A stretch of DNA of 64,000 nt from Liriodendron chinense (lineage: Eukaryota > Streptophyta > Magnoliopsida > Magnoliales > Magnoliaceae), in NCBI GenBank assembly GCA_003013855.2, contig ML058469.1, positions 4,774,001 through 4,838,000 on the forward strand. Direction: 5' to 3'. A program made the position numbers and the translations under genes. Shown one piece after another: positions 40,273-52,703 of this stretch. Under the pieces are notes generated by a model. The model did not search any database. It was not told the DNA's origin and worked only from the letters and a program-made list of their open reading frames with translations. The first letter of the stretch is position 1. Each line of letters opens with the position of its first letter.

Positions 40273-42303
40273 TTGAGCAACTCCAATGTTGTTGTGACTC
40301 TGTATTAGAAGTTATCGAGTTTTTACAACTAGCAACTTGGACAAAGGGTACATTATTAGTTGCGTTAGAGTATGGGATATGTAGATAGCTGTCTTTAAGT
40401 TCTCCTACAAATCTCCCATAGTTGGATACACCTTAATAAGTGATTTATTTTGTTGACAACAGAAAAGTTGATGCTGCTGCCCCCGTGGATGTGGGTGGGT
40501 TGAGAGAGGGAGGGAGCAAGCGGGGGGTGGGGGGGGGGGGGGGGGGGGTTCTCTCTCTTTTGGCTGGTAAGTATGACGTTTACCAAGATGCATAAGTAGT
40601 TGAAGCAAAACAACTTATGATCCAAATGGGCCCTAAATTATATCATGGTATCAGTGCCATGATCATGGCCTAATCTTGACCATTGATCCATGCATCTAAT
40701 CCCACTGATTTCATTATCCTCCAATCTTCACCATCTAATTGGAGAACCTGCTAAGCCATCATCTGCCATCTTTGTAACTCATGACCCTAAACCAACAGTT
40801 GTTCATCTGAGAGATTTCTTTATCTCCCATCTATGCCTGCCTGCCATTGTTGCCGGATCTGATCTCCAGGCCAGGAGTTTTCTGATCTCTGATCATACAA
40901 GCAATCATCAACAATGCGCATCTTCCTCCTCGATCATGGACCTGATGTCTTCATCATCACTATTGCTAACTTCGTCTCTGCCCATCACACCATGATCATC
41001 CTTGCAACTAAGGAACCCATCAGACCTGCTGCCCCCATTGCCGCTGAAAGATAGCTCCTCCATCCTTCCCGCTGCCGATTTGTTCGTGGCCTTCGTTTCT
41101 TTGCAACCAAACTTTTAGATCTAATTTTCATATCTATTCTCAGTTTCTCACCTATCTAGAACCCGTATCTGCCAGACCGCCCATCTCCATCATCTCTACA
41201 ATCTCCAGCAGATCTGATGTTGTCATCACCATCTCGACAAATCTATCTCACATTCAATGATCGGTCGCCGTCCCACTCTTTGCTCAGATCTGCAACCTGC
41301 ATTTCTATCAACCCTTTGCATCCTCCAACGGAACCCATGGCCCTAGAACCAAGCTCCATCCCTTCTGACCTAGGCTTGAGGCCAATGTCTTGATTCCCAA
41401 TAGACACCACCCACTTTCTCTCTCGTACCGAGTATCTGGTTGAAAAGGAAAAGGGAGACATGATCCTTTTTAGTGTTTTCCACACTGTATTAGTCTGTTT
41501 AGGGTAAATGTTTACCACACTTCTATAGGTGGCACCACAACCATGCGTATCTTTTAGTCCAGCTCATCCACATGCCTAGCATTCAGCCTATATATCCAAC
41601 CTATTCTTTCTTTACGTGATCTTTTACTTGGTACTCCATGAATGCACTAATTCAGGGCGACTTAAAGCAATCTCAGATTTTCAGCTATTCATGGATGTAT
41701 GCTGGTCGAACCAGCCAACCCACACCAACCATCCAATTCAACACGACATCCAGTTGCAGGCTATCTTCTAGCTGTCATCGAGCACCTTCTCTGCCCCCAT
41801 CAAGTACATTTTACAGCATTCCCACAACATCTCTCGAGGTTTCCTTTTCCATTTGTCGTTTCTTTGTTATTAGGGTATTTTTATCAGTTGCGGGAGTAGT
41901 TTGCCCACTTGTTGTGCAGTCATGCACGTGTGCCTTTACATTGTGGGTGTAGCCCCTCTCCCAACCATTGTAGTGAAGTTCACTCATCTATTGTGCAGTG
42001 CTACACGTGTGTATTTGAGAAGACTTTACATGTGAACAGTCATTTGGTGCTCAATGGCTGTCGGGTTTGGATGGCCTACTATTTGAAAAGAAGATTCAAC
42101 GGATAATGAAAGCTCAATCTACAGAGAAGCAACACTCAAAGATCGTATCTCCAAATATTTTTGTGTGAATGGGGAGTGGTGGCACATGCTGACCATCATC
42201 GCCTTTTTTCTTATATGTTTCAAGTTGGGCATGATTAATATCCATGCTCTAGGAGTGTTAAGAGTATAGGATATGTACAACTGTACATACTATAGATAGC
42301 TAT
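40273..42303 (+). mobile_element. Possible non-autonomous Copia-like element
   Basis: A primer-binding-site-like TGGTATCAGTGCC at 40646-40658 lies right after 'ttatatca', as an LTR end and Met-tRNA PBS would. Text before it ('agagtatgggatatgtagatagctgtc' near 40366, then 'tctcctacaaatct') reappears as 'agagtataggatatgt..agatagct' at 42263-42302 and, beyond the Gypsy nest, 'tctcctacagatctt' near 58530. That fits a second LTR split by the Gypsy-like insertion. There is no gag or pol in the 1.5 kb interior. Boundaries are approximate. Confidence 0.35.
40529..40548. repeat. Poly(G) run of 20
   Basis: Homopolymer of 20 G preceded by a G-rich stretch, within the putative Copia-like LTR. Confidence 0.8.
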
Positions 42304-42590
42304 TGATGCAACCAAATTGCCACACAAGTTGATTGATCAAGATTTAAAAAACCAACCATGTAAATTGTTTTGACTGATAATTTGGACCAAATCCGTGGTC
42401 TGATGGGATCAATGATTAGATAACATTGTGGGCTGAGAGGATCAATGAATGATTATTATATTTCTAGTATTTATTCTAGTTTTTTTTTTTTTAATTTTTA
42501 AATTGTGATGCTATTTCATAAAAAGAATAAGGCCGCAGCCTGAGAGACCATAAGTACAAATATACACCAAAACAAAAACCAAAAGCCACC

Positions 42591-43172
42591 CTACCTCTTA
42601 AACTTGACTAAGAAACAAAGAATTCTATCTCCTTCCCATTCTTTTACAGATATAGAAGCCCTTTTGAAGACCTCTGCCTCTGACGCCTTTTTCTTCTTAT
42701 CTCTAAAACATTGGTTATTTCTTTCCCACCATATGGCCCATAGAATCGCTAACAAAGATAATCTCCACCTCCTCTTATTCGTGTGACAAAAACCCCCGCC
42801 ATGCCAAGAAGAGAGAAGATCTTGAATATGGTTGGAGAAAACCCAAACTACATCAAAAGAGAGGAGGCACCTCCACACCTCCCTCGCAAAGGGACAATGA
42901 ATAAACAAATGGTCCACTATTTCTGCATCTTTATAGCACATCAAACAAATGTTTGGAAGGGCCATGTTCCTTTTGTAGAGATTGTCAATAGTAAGCACTC
43001 TGTTTTTCCCCACAAGCCAACCGAAAGCCACCACTTTCAAAGGAACTCCATAGCGCCAAAGATGAGCTGTAGGAGAAACCTCATCAATCGAATCAAGCTC
43101 CGTCAGATACCGATAAAAGGACCTAACTGAGAAGGAGATGGACCTATCCTTAAACCACTTCAAAGAATCCAC
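42591..43172 (-). pseudogene. LINE ORF2 zf-RVT region
   Basis: 193 open residues: HLWRYGVPLKVVAFGWLVGK, then NICLMCYKDAEIVDHLFIHC and the terminal WAIWWERNNQCF, the classic zf-RVT domain found C-terminal to RT in plant L1 elements. It is the longest intact piece of this ORF2. The frame upstream is broken by the LTR insertion at 43626. Confidence 0.85.
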
Positions 43173-43625
43173 ATCAAAAAAGCACCGGGGAGCAATTCTT
43201 TAGAAGTTGGAGCAAACGCCCCAACTCTTCAAATTCCTCACCATCAAGATTTCTTCTAAAAATGGGAGACCAAGAGGCTTCCACTCCTCTCATTGAATAA
43301 TAATCACTCACCTTTGCCCCCTCTTTCCTAGCTAAAGCCCCTAAAGATGGAAACATATCCCTCAAACTTGCTTCTCCCACCTACTTGTCATCCCAAAATT
43401 TAATTCTCTCACCATCCCCTAAGGAAAATCCTATACCCTCCCGCACATTTTCTTTAAGGGACGCAACCGACTTCCACAAATAAGAAGAACGGTAAAGAGA
43501 AGATGCCTTTGTCCACCAACCCCCTTCCTCTACCCCATACTTCCTAGCTATAACTTCCCTCCACTTCTTTTCCCTCTGCATCCCAAACCTCCACACCCAT
43601 TTTCCTAACAAAGCTAGGTTCATCT

Positions 43626-44628
43626 TGATGAGGACACAAGACCATTTCAAGTGTACCAACGAAGAAAGCGCCACCCACAAGCACCGTCCTTGTGGATAGG
43701 CGACTATTGAGGAGCTGAAGACCCTCCACATGTGATGAGACACATAGAAGACCCCATCCAGGGAGGACACGTGTGAAGGATGAGACACATAGAAGACCCC
43801 ATCCAGGGAGGACACATGTGAAGGAAGAGTGAAGAAAAAAGACCGAAGAACTGAAGACTTCGGGCGCTCATCGGGTGCCCGACCAGTGTCTTCGGGCACC
43901 CGGTCGGGCGATCGGGCGCCCGAGTTTTGCCTTTCGAGCGCACGAAACTCTCTGGACGTTTTTTGACGTCTTCGGGCGCCCGATCGGGCGCTGAACTTTT
44001 GCGCAGTTTTGCTTAGTTACGCGTTTTTGCTTAGTTCGAGGGTAGTTTAGTACTTTTATGTCTTTTATTTGGTTATTTAAGAGAGCTAGGCCCTAAACAC
44101 GAATTTTAATTTTTGATATTGATTAATGAAAGCCTCTTTGAGCTTCCTCCTGCCTCCTCTCTCTCTCATGGTGATTCTTCTCTTCTCTTGATCTTCTTCT
44201 TCTGATTTCTTCTTGAACCCCTCCAACTTCTTCCAGGTATTTTTATCTTCTGTTATTATCATTCTAAGCTTCTGTTTTGATTATTCCCTACGATTTAAAC
44301 CTTGAGAATCGATCCAAACCCTAAATCCCCAAATTCTCAAATCCCTAATCCGAGAAACCTCCTGGTTCTTCGGACTAGTGATACACATTGATCGATTGGG
44401 TATAGCCATGCAAGATCGGGAGGTTCCATCCCTCGCCGGATCCAACCCATGCATTATTTGAATCCCATACTCCATGGTTGTGATGATGGCCCATTCCATT
44501 GCATGTTTTCCTTATGTTTTTCTTAGTTTATGATGATTTATGCTAGATTTCATTATTATTATTGCTTTTACTTCCGCTGAATAATTGTGTTCATGAGCAT
44601 GCATCATATTTAGGGCTGTCCTGCATCA
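43626..44628 (+). mobile_element. Solo LTR (Gypsy-like) in the L1, 5-bp TSD CATCT
   Basis: It begins TGATGAGGAC and ends CTGCATCA. The 5-bp TSD CATCT is at 43621-43625 and 44629-44633. Removing the insert rejoins LINE codons as ..GGVGLKKLEEM + NLALLGKWVWRF, the normal L1 sequence, which proves the boundaries. It has no interior or PBS. It belongs to the same family as 14826-16160 and has a 'cgggcgcccgat' GC-rich palindromic stretch at 43860-43990. Confidence 0.93.
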
Positions 44629-45078
44629 CATCTCCTCTAACTTCTTTAAGCCCACCCCCCCTTTGACTTTCGATAAACAAAATCGTCCCATTTTAAGAGA
44701 TGAAATTTATGTTTTTCACTCGAACCCTCCCACAAAAAATCCCTCTTTTGTTTATCCAAAACATTTAGAATAGACTTAGGGCACTTAAAAAGAGACATGA
44801 AGTAAACCGGGAGATTTGACAAGGATGCTTGAATCATAACCATTCTACCTCCCATAGATAACAGCCTAGACTGCCACTTGGACATCTTCCTGTCCCAACC
44901 ACATGTTTTGGCAGTTTCCCTATACATAACGGAAGACCCAAATATGTTGTCAGAAAAGAGACTTGACGACAACCAAACACATCTGCAAAGACTCTAGCTT
45001 CATCCTCGGATATTCCTATCCCCAAAATCTCGCTTTTAGAAATATTGACTTTCAATCCAGAAACCACATGAAAAGAGA

Positions 45079-45954
45079 CTATAATTGAATGAAGATTTGC
45101 ATGAAGAAGTCATATGCCTCACAAAATAAGAGAGTATCATCCGCATACTGGATGTGCAATATCTGAAAATTTGAATTGTCCACTCCCAAACCTCTAACCA
45201 AGCCAATTTGAACATCTTTATCAATCATTTTGCTAAGAGCTTCCATTATCGTAACGAAGAGAAAAGGGGATAAAGGATCCCCCTGATGAAGCCTCCTAGA
45301 GGCGGCAAAAAACCCCTTCGGTGATCTGTTAACAAGGATTGAAAATTTAACTGATCTCACACAATTCTGAATCCAAGAACGCCATTTAGACCCACACCCC
45401 AATCTGACCAACATGTAATCAAGAAACGCCCAATCGACATGATCATATGCCTTCTCCATATTTAGCTTACACACTAAGCCTTTCTCACCTTTTCTGGCCC
45501 AAGAGTCCACACATTCATTGGCCAAAAGAGAGCAATCAACTATTTACCTGCCATCGACAAACACCCCTTAAGATTCCGAGATAACGCTTCCCAGCACCTT
45601 CTGAAATCTGATTGCCAAGACCTTTGCTAGAATCTTGTAAGGCCCACCTAGAAGGCTGATATGACGAAAATCTTTTAAACATTCTACTCCTTCCTTTTTA
45701 GGAATCAATGCTAGAAACGTCGCCCCTAGTTCAGTCACTATCTCACCATTATCAAAGAATTCTTGGAAAAAGCGTAACACATCACCTTTCACACATTCCC
45801 AAAATTTCTGAAAAAAAGCTATAGGGAAACCATCTGGCCCCGACGTTTTATCACTACCTAATTCTGCAACTATTCTCTTCATTTTGTCTTCGGAGAAATC
45901 TTTTTCCAAAGAATCGACTTCATATGGCGATAAAGAGAGAATGCAAATTATCAA
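45079..45954 (-). pseudogene. LINE ORF2 reverse transcriptase core
   Basis: Two frames together cover the fingers (SGPDGFPIAFFQKFW, FLALIPKKEG) and palm (KAYDHVDWAFLDYMLVRLGC, then QGDPLSPFLFV) with intact catalytic YADD at 45136-45147. A frame break lies between 45525 and 45568, and another after the YADD block, so no functional enzyme results. Confidence 0.85.
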
Positions 45955-46538
45955 GAGTCGGCCCCTCTCTCCTCTCCTTTGATAGAAGGTCTTTATAAAA
46001 ATGCACTATTAAATCACAGATCTTTGATTTCTCTTCTACCGTTTCTCCATCCACCACTAATGATGTGATCTTATTAGTTCTCGCTCTTGCGTTGGCTCTT
46101 GCGTGGAAGAATTTGGTATTTTTATCCCTTTTTTTCAACCACGTAGCTCTAGACCTCTGACGCCATTTAATCTCTTCCTCTTGCAGCCTGGCACTGTATT
46201 TTGCACTGTACTCCTCTCTAGCCTTTTTCCTCCTCCATAATAGCCCCCTCCTCTTCCTTAGAGTCTAGCCTTTGAATCTCAAGAAGGAACTTGGACTTTT
46301 CCTCTTCTCGAGCATACAAATGCTCTTTTTTCCACTCCCCAATCTTTTTTTAAGTAGCTTTAATTTCTGAAAAAGGGAATAACTTGCTCCCCCTAAAATT
46401 GAGAAGGAAGACCACCATTCCACAATCTTATCCGCAAAGCCTTCAATTTGTAACCATGCTAACTCAAACCAAAAAGGTCTCGGTCCCCAATCTTTCTTGT
46501 CCACCTCCAACAAGACCGGGCAATGATCCGAGAAGGGT

Positions 46539-47640
46539 CTAGGTAGCCCCTCTTTGGAAAATCAACGGAAATTTCTCTACCCATTTTGGAGACGAGAGAA
46601 ACCTATCTAGCCTGGACATGAATGGTGGCGCTTGACCATTTGACCAAGTAAAATTTGCACCTCCCAACAGAAGGTCTACCATCTCGTTGTTCGAAATCCA
46701 ATTGGAGAAATCTTTCATACTTTTAGAAATCCGAACTCTGTTTGATTTTTCATGAAGAGATCTCACTACATTGAAGTCTCCTCCTACACACCACGGCACA
46801 TCCCATCCACTTCTGCAAGAACCTGATTCTGCCCAAAACGTGACACGCTGTTTCGGTTTGCACGGACCGTAGAATGAAGTGAAGCACCAAAGAAACCCAG
46901 ATTCCTTGTCTTTTAAAAGCACGGAAACCGAGAAGTTCCCTATCCAAGAATCCTCTTTGCTCCATAACGCAGCATTCCAAATCAGTAAAATTGTTGATAT
47001 GGGACAACATCCTTCCCCGCTGTGAAGCCGGTGTAGGCCCTCACCCTCGGGAATCTGCGTAAGGGCACAAGGGGGACCCTGGGAAACTATAAGACACAAG
47101 GGGGATCGTAGTTCTGTGCCATAGGTATTGTTTCGCCTCGCACTACCAGCTTGAGCTTTTAGCGCAATTGGTGGAATGATGAACTAACGAGTGGTATTAG
47201 AGCTTCAGGTCGAGGGTTCGAACTGCAGCGGGGGTTGGTATGGGACAACATCCTTCCTCGCTGTGTAGGCCCTCACCCTCAGGAATCTGAGTAAGGGCAC
47301 AAGAGGGACCTCGGGAAATTGTAAGACACAAGGAGGATCATAGTTCTAGGCCATAGGTATTGTTTCGCCCCGCACTACCAGCTCGAGCTTTTAGGGCAAT
47401 TGGCGGAACAATGCACTAACAATAATCCCTCCCGCTGACCCTACTGCATTCGCTGCTAACCACTCATTTTGCTTGCCCCACCATACTGAGTTGACCAACC
47501 CTTGCTCTGTTTCTTTCAATTTGATTTCCTGAATTGCTGCCATTTAAACTTTATATCTCTTACACATATCTTTAAATTGCCTTCTTTTCTACATGCACCC
47601 CAGCCCCCTAACATCCCAAATCATTATCTTCATAAAGACA
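46539..47640 (-). pseudogene. LINE ORF2 endonuclease, split by a TRIM
   Basis: The N-terminal half (about 47422-47640) reads MIWDVRGLG and AAIQEIKLKETEQGLV with a stop. The C-terminal half (46539-46990) reads WCFTSFYGPC, CVGGDFNVVR, TWSNGQ and SRLDRFLSSPKW. These are the apurinic-type endonuclease motifs of L1. The break is the TRIM at 46992-47421. Confidence 0.8.
46992..47421 (+). mobile_element. TRIM (miniature LTR retrotransposon)
   Basis: Two direct repeats (46992 to about 47188 and 47233-47421, about 190 bp each, 'gggacaacatccttcc...accagctygagcttttag') flank a 45-bp interior. The interior has a Met-tRNA PBS TGGTATTAGAGC (47191-47202) and a G-rich polypurine-like run (47229-47234). Ends are TGTTG and AACA, and the flanks AAAAT and ATAAT are a near-match TSD. 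The 5' LTR has an 8-bp extra block (gaagccgg). It is non-coding and sits in the L1 endonuclease. Confidence 0.88.
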
Positions 47641-48969
47641 CCGTCTCGTCCCCCTGACTGCCCAGAATACATCTACCTCTAGACTTATTGTAACTCGAAT
47701 TGCACTTTACCATTGTCGTCGATGTTGTAGCACAAAAACGAACTTGCTTTGGAAGTATTGGTCTTCCCCTTTCCTCTACAAACTCGAAATACGACACATA
47801 GTCATCCCCAAAAGTCACCCTTCTTAATCATGCCACCTCCATTGTTACAAGTTTTATCCTTCTCATACCCTGCGCCATAGAAATCCTTGTCCCCTTCAAC
47901 TGAGAAATTTGAATAGTCCCTATTTCTTGAGCCAAACTATTGCCCGAAAGGACCTTTGAACCTAACCCTTGCCTAATGGCTAAGGGCGTAAGCGTCTCTG
48001 CACAACCAGCAGCAACCGACTAACAAACCGCTACTTCCTGACGAGTTAAAGGCTGGAAAGCTTGTTCCGCAGGGTTGGGATTCTTTGCTAAGCTTGGATT
48101 GACAAAGCTCACGATTGGTCCGATAGGATCTTCGCTCGCAGATAAAGACTCCAACACAACAATAGACTTGTCAAACCCTACTCTTGCCGCCAGACTCTCA
48201 TCTGACTTGTTTGATGCAGAGGCCATGGCTTTGACCTCCAACGTTTTCTCCTGACCTTTTTCCGATGCCAAACACATAATCGGAAACCTCTCCCGATCTT
48301 CACTTTCCAATCTTTCCAAAGTAGAATGGGGACGGAGATCCCCCTACCATGTCGAAAGGTTCCGTGAACTCGGGAGCTCTGTTTGTATCGGGAGCGATTT
48401 TGAAAACCCTTCGAAAGGGGCTAAAATCGCGTCGCACGTGCATAAATTTACGTTATCTATCGCATGTGCGACATCGGTGAGAGGATCTACACGTATCAGA
48501 GTCTCCACACGAACCCTTTGACTAAAATCTCGGCAAGTTAGCGAGAAACTCGAAGGCGGGAACGATAAAAGGCTAGAGTCGCCACGCATCAACTAAAGAG
48601 AGGACGAAGAAGCTACCTTTTCTCTCTCCTCAATAACTCTCTCACCACGTGTCTATACATCTTCAGAAGGATCTACACGCGTCGTTGTATCCTTTTTTAC
48701 TCCAACGTAGTTGTCATTGTAGCCAATGAGGGCCTTACACCCACTGAAATTTAGGAATGGTGCTCCGTTGGAGTTAAGGAAAGTTACCCCTTCTTCCCCA
48801 TTTCGAGCTGTTGTTGTTGTTTCCACCCTATCTCTATCTCTGCTCTCTTTAGCTATATTCCACAAATCTTCCTGCTCTTGAATCACCCCCACAACAATCA
48901 TTGCATCCCCGCTCTTTAAACCAATTGAAATCGGATAAGGTTGGAGTTGGTTTTTTTTTTTTTTCGAAT

Positions 48970-49404
48970 TCAAAACCTCGCGTAACACACTTCATGGCTA
49001 CCATCGGTACGACTATCCATGGCTACCACTGATCCAATGCAAGATCCGATTTCTTTGAGAATAGCGTCAATCCAGTATTCTAGAGGTATATGCCAGATTT
49101 GATGCCAATGCTCTTCCCATCCAAAGATCGACCACTCTTCCCTTTTTTGAATTTTTTTAATTGTGCCTCTCCCGTTCAGAGTATAGGCTGAAAAAATACT
49201 ATTTGCATGTTCTTGGTAGCCCAGAGAAATGAACATCGTTTTCTCTCGAATGATTTTTACTACCACATCTTCTTCCTCTACTTCCCTACAGTTACTGACT
49301 AGCCTCACGAGGTTTGCCTCATTGAAACCGTCGACTACTGAAACTACAAAACAGTTCTTGAATGTCTGCAATGATTCTTCTAGAATCTTTGAATTAATTG
49401 ACAC
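48970..49404 (-). pseudogene. LINE ORF1 piece (DUF4283-like)
   Basis: 144 open residues with CREVEEEDVVVKIIREKTMF and FGWEEHWHQIWHIPLEYW, the W-rich pattern of DUF4283/ORF1 proteins of plant L1 elements, which bind the element RNA. It is continuous with the RRM-like piece at 49483-49890. Confidence 0.6.
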
Positions 49405-49482
49405 AACTGGCCCATCTGTTGTAATATCCTTCCATACCCATCGTTCTTCTAGATTCTGAACTTTCTCAACTGATTTGGGGTT

Positions 49483-49893
49483 TTATTCTGAAGCGTTTAG
49501 CACTGCTTCTTTGAAAGAGCGACCTGAAGATGAACCTGTAGCCTTCTTTGTCATGGACGAACTGTCTGAAACTTGCTTCAAGACCACTTGCTTCGCATCT
49601 CTGTTTGACTGAGTCCAAGCCTTCTTTTCTTTTCTCGATTCTGCTTTTTTATTTCTTTCTGGACCATATTTCGCTTTCTGCACTCTCAGAATCTTTCCCC
49701 CAAAACTTTCGCCATTGAGCTGCTTGTTGCTTTTACCAATTCCTCTTGCAAGCTCATACAAACGAACGCAAACCCCCTGCTCTCTGTTGAATCTCTATGG
49801 CGAGGCACCACCACTTCCATAACCAATCTTGCACATGCAAAAATTCTTTTAAAGTTAATTGGTTTCCAAGAAACCGAGAAACCTTCTACAAAC
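49483..49893 (-). pseudogene. LINE ORF1 RRM-like piece
   Basis: It reads KPINFKRIFACARLVMEVVV, then RHRDSTESRGFAFVCMS (RNP1-like) and GGKILRVQKAKYGPERNKK. The RRM-type ORF1 is common in plant L1 elements. A hAT-like MITE cuts it at 49894; the upstream codons resume at about 50808. Confidence 0.7.
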
Positions 49894-50799
49894 CAGTGTT
49901 CGCAGTATCCGTATTGCGTTACGTTTCGCACCCTTGGGATAAAGATACATATCGCGTATCGGTAGGGAAATATCGGTTGTATCGTGGAATGTATCGCACT
50001 TTTTGGGAAACATGGGGAAACATTGGAAAATTGATTGAATTTTTCAATGAAACTTTAGGGATTGTTAAAATGGACCTTAATACACACATTTAAATCATCA
50101 TATGTAAAAACAAAAGTCCACATAATTGAGTTCCTTTGTAAAATGATTCTAAGCTATGCGTTGTCTGACTGAACTGATGTAACTATTGTTTAAATTGATT
50201 CCGTAAGATATATAAATGTAAGAAGACATTGATAAAAAAACAATCAATTCATTGACAAAGTAAAACAAGCAAGAGAATTGAGAAATATACCTATGAATAA
50301 TGCAACTGACTGAGTATCCTCCAAATGCAGTTTTGACTATCTCAATTCAACGTAATGCAAGCTACCCTATATGGCCTAGATCTATATGAGGACTCAATAA
50401 AATCTAGAAAATGGCTAACTGGACTCAACAAACTATGACCCCTACGCAGAGTTGGAGCACCCGAAAGCCCAACGATTTTTTTTAGGGAGAAGAAACTAGA
50501 AGAAAATCGAACAAAAAATCATTTTTTTCTACAAAATGGGGGACTCTTGTGTGTCTGACCGATACTTGGACGATATCGTCCAGGTATCGACGATATTTGG
50601 AATCCGCAATAGAAAAAAACGCGATAAATTGACGATATATCGTGCGATACCGATATATCTGCCGATATTATCGATATTGCACGATATATCGTGCGATACA
50701 CAAGAATCAGGCCACTAGCCTGTTATTACTGGGCCAGTGTTTATCGCCAGTTTTCGATATCGATAATATCGGCCGATATTATCGATACTGCAAACACTG
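49894..50799. mobile_element. hAT-like non-autonomous element, family A copy 2
   Basis: It starts CAGTGTTCGCAGTATC and ends GATACTGCAAACACTG. The perfect 8-bp TSD CTACAAAC is at 49886-49893 and 50800-50807. It is highly similar to 8984-10489 outside that copy's nested MITE and GC-rich block. It interrupts LINE ORF1. Confidence 0.93.
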
Positions 50800-50843
50800 C
50801 TACAAACAGAGTTGGAAAATCTGAGAGGGGGCGAAACTTTAAC

Positions 50844-52405
50844 TAATGGGGACATCAGAGGACCTACACGAGTTTATCAGAGACAAAGACGACCATTGAC
50901 ATCAGCGCAATTTTCTCTTTGGATGGGAGACGACTTCCAAATGGGGCCCGTCGGACCATTTTGAAGACCCCACATGCATTGGATGTGCATCAGGAAAACC
51001 CAACATTGGAATGATGCATGTGGGTTGCTCAGGAGTCTAGTTTAGCCATAGGTTTTAATTTTCGAGTCGATCCGACCGTTGGATCATAGTGATCGAGCCA
51101 CAGATCTTCCAGATCTGGGCCCCTTGGACCTTTTTTTTTTTATATATATATTTATTTTTTTGTTATTTTTAGGTTTATTGGACGGTTTATATTAGTTATT
51201 TGACTGGTAGTTTGTTTATTTAGATGATGGGCCATGTTACTTATGACAATAACAATTTTGTAATTTCATTGAAAAGTTATATAAAGCGGAAAGGGGGGGA
51301 CGTCCAAACCTTAATGGGCTGTTGAGAGTTTTTAAGAAAAAAGAAAAGAAAAGAGAGTTCCTCCTTTAAAAATAGGGTTTTCATCTTTTTTCCTTCAAGG
51401 TTTGTGTGGAAACCCTCCCTTCCAATTAAAGTGTGGAAGGGTATATCAAAGCTTGGTAGCGGGTTCCTCCATATCTTCTTCTCATTCTTCCTTCAAGGTC
51501 AAGGTATCCCAAAACGGTTACGATACGGCCGTATCGGCCGATACGTAAAGGAAACGGTGGTGGCCGTTACGCGTTACGGGGTCGTAACAGCCGTAACGGC
51601 CGTTACAGAAAAAATAGGCCGTAACGGCCCCGTAACGGCTGTTACGGGACCGTTACAGCCCTGTAACGGACCGTTACAGCCCCGTAACGGTCCCGTAACA
51701 GTCATGTAACGGTCCCGTAACGGTCATGTAACTGTTTTCTTCAGAAAATAAAAAGGGGCCGTATCGGCCGATACGGGGTCCGTAACGGCCGTTACGGCCC
51801 GTATCGTAACGGTAACGGTGGTGGCCGTTACGGCCACCGTTACCGTTATGGAACACCTTGTTCAAGGTAGTCATCTCTAATTCCTCTTTCTTTGTCCACG
51901 ACTCCTCTAAACCGAAACCCTTTCATCCCACATTCTCTTTCTGATTTTTTTTTGCCTTCATCAAATCACCCCGATCAACCACAAATCCTCTTTTTATAAA
52001 AACCCCCGAACCCTAAATCCCCAATTCCCTAAATTCTTAAACCCCTAATTCCCAAAGTTCCCAAATGCCAATTCCTTGATTCCAAACCCCTTAGGAAAAC
52101 TTGATTTTGAACAAACCTATTTCCCTAAATCTGAATTTTATTGGTACCCCTTATTTCCTCATGTGGATGTGGTATATTACCCATGTTGGATTGGAAGTCC
52201 TATCTTCCAAGTGGGTCATTCCTTGACCTTATTTTATGTTCTCTTATTATGCACATGCAATTAACCTAGGATTATTCGGTTACCTACTTGATTTATACTT
52301 ATTCTATGATGTGGATTGCGTAGATTTAATTGTTGATTGTTTAATTAATTCGTAACTTGATCTCCTTGCACCCATTTTAGGCTAGTTTACATGTGTCCTG
52401 CATCA
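50844..52405 (+). mobile_element. Solo LTR (Gypsy-like) in LINE ORF1, 5-bp TSD TTAAC
   Basis: It starts TAATGGGGACATC (a TG-to-TA change) and ends CTGCATCA. The TSD TTAAC is at 50839-50843 and 52406-52410. A TATA-like 'ttatataaagcg' lies at 51275-51286. The ends resemble 14826-16160 and 43626-44628, but the body is a separate subfamily. A family B MITE is inserted at 51500-51860. Confidence 0.88.
51500..51860. mobile_element. hAT-like MITE, family B, full copy
   Basis: The left end is CAAGGTATCCCAAAACGGTT and the right end, reverse complemented, CAAGGTGTTCCATAACGGTA. The 8-bp TSD TTCAAGGT is at 51492-51499 and 51861-51868. The body is dense with 'gtaacggcc' and 'cccgtaacgg' repeats in both orientations. 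It is the fourth level of nesting: Gypsy, L1, LTR, MITE. Confidence 0.92.
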
Positions 52406-52703
52406 TTAACTCTTGGATATTTGAATATTTCCTCTTTTGAGAAACTGTTTCCCATTTACCTGCTTCCTCGCTCTCGACCGGAGATGATCCTACCTCTGAG
52501 ATGGAAACCAATTGCTTGCCTTTGCCTTTGTCCCTTTTCGACTTTGCACTTACCAAGTCATTTCCAATAAGGCTTGGCAGGAGAGGCTTTACACCGTTGC
52601 GCAATCTCTCCTCCACTGTTAACCAGGGATCAGATGCTACCCTGTGCAGAAAACTCGCACGTAGAGATCTTTTAACACGAACTTCCATCACTTCCGACTC
52701 CAA
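52377..52703 (-). pseudogene. N-terminus of LINE ORF1
   Basis: The - strand frame starts MESEVMEVRVKRSLRASFLH and runs to KWETVSQKRKYSNIQELM, where the LTR at 50844-52405 begins. Lys-rich stretches and position upstream of the RRM piece fit the ORF1 start. The 5' UTR continues to about 52840 and contains a poly(A) run at 52813-52835. Confidence 0.55.

Noticed and set aside
40405..40625. Pro-rich open frames on the - strand
   Set aside because: Caused by the poly(G) run and G-rich flank; no conserved features.
43381..43899. 172-codon - strand open frame
   Set aside because: Its first part is solo LTR sequence and only the last part is LINE; it is a fusion made by the insertion, not a gene.
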